A stretch of 64,000 nucleotides of DNA from Unio delphinus (lineage: Eukaryota; Mollusca; Bivalvia; Unionida; Unionidae): assembly GCA_029339505.1 (NCBI GenBank), contig JAQISU010000097.1, forward strand, positions 4,210,001 to 4,274,000. Reading direction: 5' to 3'. The first letter of the stretch is position 1, and each line of letters starts with the position of its first letter. Below are positions 59,352-64,000 of this stretch, in pieces. Made by a program: the position numbers and the translations under genes. The notes under the pieces are model-generated. The model saw only the letters and a list, made by a program, of their open reading frames with translations. It was not told the origin of the DNA and did no database searches.

Positions 59352-59602
59352 TTTTGTTTGTTTTTTATGGTTTAACGCCATTTTTCAGCACAATATAGGC
59401 TATACATGGCGGCCAGTATTAATGGTGGAGGAAGAAACCGGACAAACCCCGGAAAGAACCACCGACCCACGAGAAGCTACTGGCAAGCTTTCTCACATAA
59501 CTACATTTGCCGAATCTTAGACTCGAACACACGCAGACAGAGGTGAGATGGCAGTGGTCCGTAACGGACAGCGCTTTAGACCACTCGGCCACTCAGGGCC
59601 CC
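59352..59602 (-). mobile_element. SINE-1 copy 5, full length, best preserved
   Basis: On the - strand: GGGCCCTGAGTGGCCGAGTG (box A), a box B-like GTTCGAGTCTAAG, GTGGGTCGGTGGTTC, GTTAAACC and a CAAA-rich tail. The exact 11-bp target duplication TATATTTCCTG is at 59341-59351 and 59603-59613. It retains more CpG sites than the other copies, consistent with a younger insertion. Confidence 0.93.
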
Positions 59603-59669
59603 TATATTTCCTGAGTAGAGCATATGTTTAGTGACCTGGAATAGCACAACCATCTGTCCTGTGGTCATG

Positions 59670-59790
59670 GTTGTTACCAATTACCTGTACATGTCTAAAG
59701 TGTATGCGTTACCTGTACATGTCTAAAGTGTATGCGTTACCTGTACATGTCTAAAGTGTATGCGTTACCTGTACATGTCTAAAGTGTATG
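59670..59790. repeat. 28-bp minisatellite, 4 copies
   Basis: Unit GTTACCTGTACATGTCTAAA plus GTGTATGC, almost identical copies. Confidence 0.95.
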
Positions 59791-60483
59791 TGGGTTTGTT
59801 TCGGAGTGATGTGCATGCAGCAAAATTGCACATTTTAATGAACAGGTGACATCAGACCCACAAACCATCCATCAGTATCAACAGATTTGTGGGGTTAATT
59901 TATCAGACTATGTGAAACATGCCCCCTCACAAAAAAAACCCCTGTTTGTATTGAAAACACACCCATCCCTCTAGCACAGCCCTTTTGCATAGGAAACTTA
60001 AGCTTAAAAAAGCAAAACAATTTTTGCTTAAATACTCATTAAAGAGTCTCATGAGTTTTTGCTGTCATTGCAGATCCATTTGATCCCTACATGATACAAT
60101 ATTGTACAATATTTTGCAAGATGAAGAGATGAGGTTGCCAGTATACATGTATATACATGTAGTATATATACATGTACATAGTTATGAGGTTGGTTCCTAA
60201 TTCTAGAACTACAACTCACTATTTATGAAAAAGATATATTTGTGATATATAACTCAGGAAAATACCTGTCCACCATGTCTCTGATTGTATGTAGTATACA
60301 ATTTACTTATCATAACTTCCTAGAATAATGTATCTTAATCTACAAATTTACTTTTTCCTTGAAAACATGTCATGCCATGACAAATGAATGTTACACAATC
60401 ACTGCTAGTTTATCCAACAGTATTATAAAGTGTCATCTCTCAGTGGTCTGTGTATTTCAGAATGATTTGTTATGGTTTGGTTC
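59791..60483. other. No gene seen
   Basis: AT-rich DNA with a TACATGTA-rich palindromic patch at 60140-60180. Confidence 0.55.
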
Positions 60484-60823
60484 AAAGTTCGACATACCTG
60501 TGCAATGTATGAGGGTTATATTGGACTGAGACAAGTTTGACATACCTGTGCAATGTATGAGGGTTATATTGGACTGAGACAAGTTTGACATACCTGTGCA
60601 ATGTATGAGGGTTATATTGGACTGAGACAAGTTTGACATACCTGTGCAATGTATGAGGGTTATATTGGACTGAGACAAGTTTGTCATACCTGTGCAATGT
60701 ATGAGGGTTATATTGGACTGAGACAAGTTCGACATACCTGTGCAATGTATGAGGGTTATATTGGACTGAGACAAGTTCGACATACCTGTGCAATGTATGA
60801 GGGTTATATTGGACTGAGACAAC
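60484..60823. repeat. 48-bp minisatellite, 7 copies
   Basis: Unit GACATACCTGTGCAATGTAT then GAGGGTTATATTGGACTGAG and ACAAGTTT, nearly perfect. A 16-codon period leaves frames of about 120 codons on the - strand and 60 on the + strand. These are not regarded as genes. Confidence 0.97.
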
Positions 60824-61164
60824 TAGAATAAAATGCCTTGCCCAGTACATGACATAGTTTGATCTGACAGTGGGATTATAAACTGAATTAGAACAATTTA
60901 AATATTAAAGATTTAAGAGCTAAAAACTTCCTGCTAGAGAAATGACAAAAATGTTTTACATAATTTTCATTTTGATTGCATTGAACAATTCCATCCTCAT
61001 AATAAAAACTGGCCAACTTATAATGTTTTTAAACATAAAAGTATATTTTAACTGTAAGGGAAGACTCCTCCCCCCATGTATCAATAAAATATGAAATGCA
61101 TAATTGCTTCATATATAATTAAAAAGTAATCAAAGAAACATCTTTATAGTATATCAAATACAAC
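60824..61164. other. No gene seen
   Basis: AT-rich unique DNA. Confidence 0.55.
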
Positions 61165-61171
61165 ATATTAA

Positions 61172-61243
61172 GAGAAATGAGTACAAGTTCACTCCTTCTC
61201 GTTTTGTATTACTACAACCTCCAACAATACACCTTTTTACCAT
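61172..61243 (-). pseudogene. THAP zinc-finger N-terminus, truncated
   Basis: From an ATG at 61243 (- strand) the frame reads MVKRCIVGGCSN, then TKREGVNLYSF. This is the opening of a THAP C2CH DNA-binding domain: Cys5 and Cys10 with CSN, then a short loop to the LYxFP position. The rest of the domain, including the later Cys/His ligands, is absent, since the text after LYSF is unrelated and soon stops. THAP domains occur in P-element and ISL2EU/Harbinger-type transposases and in host transcription factors. The upstream 300 bp (61244-61530) is rich in CpG compared with the rest of the window. Confidence 0.55.
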
Positions 61244-61530
61244 TTTTCACGCACGGATACACTCGTTGAAATCAAAACAAGTCAAAATTTGAAAGCCGTG
61301 TTCCCCTAACTACGTCACATCCGCTTTAACGTACGGAAATTACCGAGCGCAAAATCAGCTAGGAGCGTTTTGTCAGCAACGATAAAAAAGCAATGTTATG
61401 TGGTCATTATTTTCGTTACTGATGAGGTATATGACATATCACCTATGAAACTCGCATCCTGAAGTTAAAATTTATAATATAAACGAAGGTTGTAAAAGTG
61501 CACTAGTAGACCTTTAAAAGAAACTTAAAT
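61244..61530 (-). promoter_or_regulatory. CpG-rich patch upstream of the THAP start
   Basis: Many CpGs (GTACGGAAATTACCGAGCG, ACTACGTCACATCCGC and others) in an otherwise CpG-poor region. On the - strand it immediately precedes the ATG of the THAP fragment, so it may be the 5' region of a DNA transposon or an old promoter. No TATA box is obvious. Confidence 0.35.
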
Positions 61531-62049
61531 ATGTGTTAACTAATACGTTGCCTCAATTCCTGAGAAATCTTTGCATAATAACATCAATCTGTGCTATATC
61601 TCGACATTTTTGACAGATTGCCAGGAAGATAAATCTACTTCTCATCAGCAAAATTTAAATAAAATGCAAAGCAAAACTTTCAATTCAAAGTAATCAATTC
61701 TGAGTACATTCAGTGCATTTCATTAAATGGCATACAAAATATTACAAATAGGATCATTTAGGTTGTATATGTTATTTATGTAAATCATCAAGGTGTCAGA
61801 ACATCTCCCACATGTTAGAAAATAAACTTTAGGCTTGGTGTGATTACTTCATGTCTAACTAACTTGGTGTGATTACTTCATGTCTAACTAGATTTATCAA
61901 TGGTCATTGGAGCATTGCTGACTGCACTGTGTTAACAGTTGACTGACACATGAGTATGTCAAATTTCACATCACATGTGAAGGGTTCTGCAGAAAAACTT
62001 TCAAATGTTGTCATCCTGTTACTAAATACAGAAAATACAGAAAATACCC
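61531..62049. other. No gene seen; 29-bp repeat, two copies at 61833-61890
   Basis: TTGGTGTGATTACTTCATGT occurs twice in tandem. Otherwise unique AT-rich DNA. Confidence 0.6.
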
Positions 62050-62725
62050 AAATGCAAACATAATATGACACTCCCCCCATTATAATGCTGACCATGGATG
62101 CTCCATAGTATGTCGTCTTACAGTGAGACTGTCTTATAAATACAGCACTCCCCCCCATTATAATGCCATCAATGACAGCCAAATAAATACCACCTCAAAG
62201 CAAGACTACCATATAAACTCAGCATTCCCTCATTATAATGGTATCCATGACATCCTATTGATGCCACCTCACAGTGAGACTACTTTATGAATACAGTACT
62301 CCCTCATTATAATGATTAACATGGCAGCCATATCAAACTACCTCACAGTGAGACTACTTTATGAATACAGTACTCCCTCATTATAATATTAACATGGCAG
62401 CCATATCAAACTACCTCACAGTGAGACTACTTTATGAATACAGTACTCCCTCATTATAATGATTAACAATGCAGTCATATCAAACTACCTCACAGTGAGA
62501 CTACTTTATGAATACAGTACTCCCTCATTATAATATTAACATGGCAGCCATATCAAACTACCTCACAGTGAGACTACTTTATGAATACAGTACTCCCTCA
62601 TTATAATGATTAACATGGCAGCCATATCAAACTACCTCAATGAGAATGCCTTATAAATACAGTACTTCCTCATTATAATGCTGACCATGGACATTAGAGT
62701 CTTACAGTGAGAGTCCTTTATAATG
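62050..62725. repeat. 72-74 bp minisatellite, about 9 copies
   Basis: Unit ACTCCCTCATTATAATGATT, then AACATGGCAGCCATATCAAA, CTACCTCACAGTGAGACTAC and TTTATGAATACAGT. The left edge is diverged (CCCCCATTATAATG), the centre nearly identical. Confidence 0.95.
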
Positions 62726-62784
62726 AGGTACATTATAATACCACTTAATAAAATTGACCCCATAACCACCTAGTAACAGAAACT

Positions 62785-63268
62785 GTGCTACAATGAACCA
62801 TATTATAACAATAACAGTGTTGTAATGAATTATGTTATAACAATAACAGTGTTGTAATGAACTATGTTATAACAATAACAATGTTGTAATGAACTATGTT
62901 ATAACAATAACAGTGTTGTAATGAATTATATTATAACAATAACAGTGTTGTAATGAATTATGTTATAACAATAACAGTGTTGTAATAAACTATGTTATAA
63001 TAATAACAACATTGTAATGAACTATATTATATAACAATAACAGTGTTGTAATGAACTGACAAGAACAATGCTGTAATGAACTATGTTATAATGATAATAG
63101 TGTTGTAATAAACTATGTTATGACAAGAACAGTGTTGTAATGAACTATGTTATAACAATAAGTGTTGTAATGAACTGTTATAACAATAAGTATTATAATG
63201 AACTATGTTATAACAAGAACAGTGTGGTAATGAACTATGTTATAACAAGAACAGTGTTATAATGAACC
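62785..63268. repeat. 34-bp minisatellite, about 14 copies
   Basis: Unit TAACAATAACAGTGTTGTAA then TGAACTATGTTATA, with truncated copies toward the right. Confidence 0.95.
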
Positions 63269-63360
63269 ATATGTGCCATTCCCCATAATGACACTACATA
63301 TTGTTTGACGGGTAACAATATTCTATATTTTAAAAGATCATACATTGGGCATTGTGGACT

Positions 63361-63416
63361 ACAATACAGTCATACAATACAGTCATACAATACAGTCATA
63401 CAATACAGTCATACAA
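63361..63416. repeat. 13-bp repeat, 4-5 copies
   Basis: Unit ACAATACAGTCAT. Confidence 0.95.
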
Positions 63417-64000
63417 TCGGGAATTTTCCTTCAAGAGCCTTGCTATACCTTTAATATTTCCTAAAAATTTTGGAACTCCATAACATTTTTCCAGAATAAA
63501 ATTGTTTAAAATCCAATGATTTTTTAAACTTAAAAGTGATTTCACTTTGTTCCAGCATCTGCCACTGTAACAAAACTATTGATATTGTGTGTAGTATTAT
63601 AAAGAAGATAATGTAAAATCATATTGTCTTTTAATATTATAAAGAAGATAATGTAAAATCATATTGTCTGTAGTATTTTAAACAATATACTGTAAAATAT
63701 TGCTTTTGCAGAGAAATGTTTAAAACTGTTGAAGCAAAAATAAACCACTGTTTTCTGATGTATTATGTGATGATAGATATGTGTCAGGTGCTTATAATAA
63801 AGACAGATCTGTGTCATGTAGGTACTTACAATTAGTCATGTACTAAAACACTAATAAATACAGTTGTAGATTTATGTAAATCATATTACTGTAGCACTGT
63901 CTACTTATCTAATAGATTACTTGACCTTTTCCACTACCAGGTGACTGTCAGTCATGGAGCACATTAGAGACATTCCAATAACCAAATTACCAATCTCTGA
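63417..64000. other. No gene seen; 43-bp duplication near 63590-63690
   Basis: ATTATAAAGAAGATAATGTA occurs twice in tandem with following AAATCATATTGTCT. No recognisable frame to the right edge. Confidence 0.6.

Noticed and set aside
60457..60850. Two overlapping frames of about 120 codons on the - strand and one on the + strand
   Set aside because: All come from one 48-bp array. Openness in several frames at once argues for sequence composition, not coding.

Overview
The window is AT-rich, repeat-dominated eukaryotic DNA, most likely from a marine invertebrate and probably a mollusc. That placement is an inference. It rests on tRNA-derived SINE heads, scattered TGACCTTGACC-type repeats, a Ty3/gypsy element of the Gmr1-like group, relics of two non-LTR retrotransposons and several large minisatellites. 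No intact host protein gene, rRNA gene or functional tRNA gene was recognised. Every convincing coding similarity belongs to a mobile element. By rough count, tandem arrays cover a quarter to a third of the window.

Layout. 1-4.3 kb: a decayed Ty3/gypsy pol on the + strand (protease, reverse transcriptase, integrase end), split by a decayed non-LTR retroelement on the - strand. 4.3-6.3 kb: a SINE with target-site duplications, then a decayed LTR-like copy. 6.3-16 kb: microsatellites, minisatellites, SINE pieces and a piggyBac-like MITE (11.9-12.1 kb). 16.2-17.8 kb: a 1.6-kb solo-LTR-like insertion inside a minisatellite. 18-29 kb: many unrelated minisatellites and more SINE copies. 29.8-40.6 kb: a tandem segmental duplication, two diverged copies of one mosaic block (minisatellite, unique DNA, minisatellites, unique DNA carrying a solo LTR inside a SINE). 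44.2-45.5 kb: a 17-bp array. 46.6-47.5 kb: an internally deleted LINE fragment. 47.7-53.6 kb: a complete-ended LTR retrotransposon with both LTRs, 4-bp target duplication, PBS, PPT, a SCAN-like gag with zinc knuckle, and a pol in the order protease-integrase-reverse transcriptase. 54-64 kb: minisatellites, a SINE, a THAP zinc-finger fragment in a CpG-rich patch, and two long 3' arrays.

How the parts relate. The 47.7-53.6 kb element has the unusual Gmr1-like domain order (integrase before RT). It is broken: its RT lacks the YxDD box and RNase H is missing. An older solo LTR of the same family sits at 39.2-40.0 kb, and its truncated twin at 34.1-34.5 kb shows that it inserted before the segmental duplication. 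A SINE family (SINE-1) is present five times, each copy with a recognisable target-site duplication. Most long open frames in the window are side effects of arrays whose period is a multiple of three.
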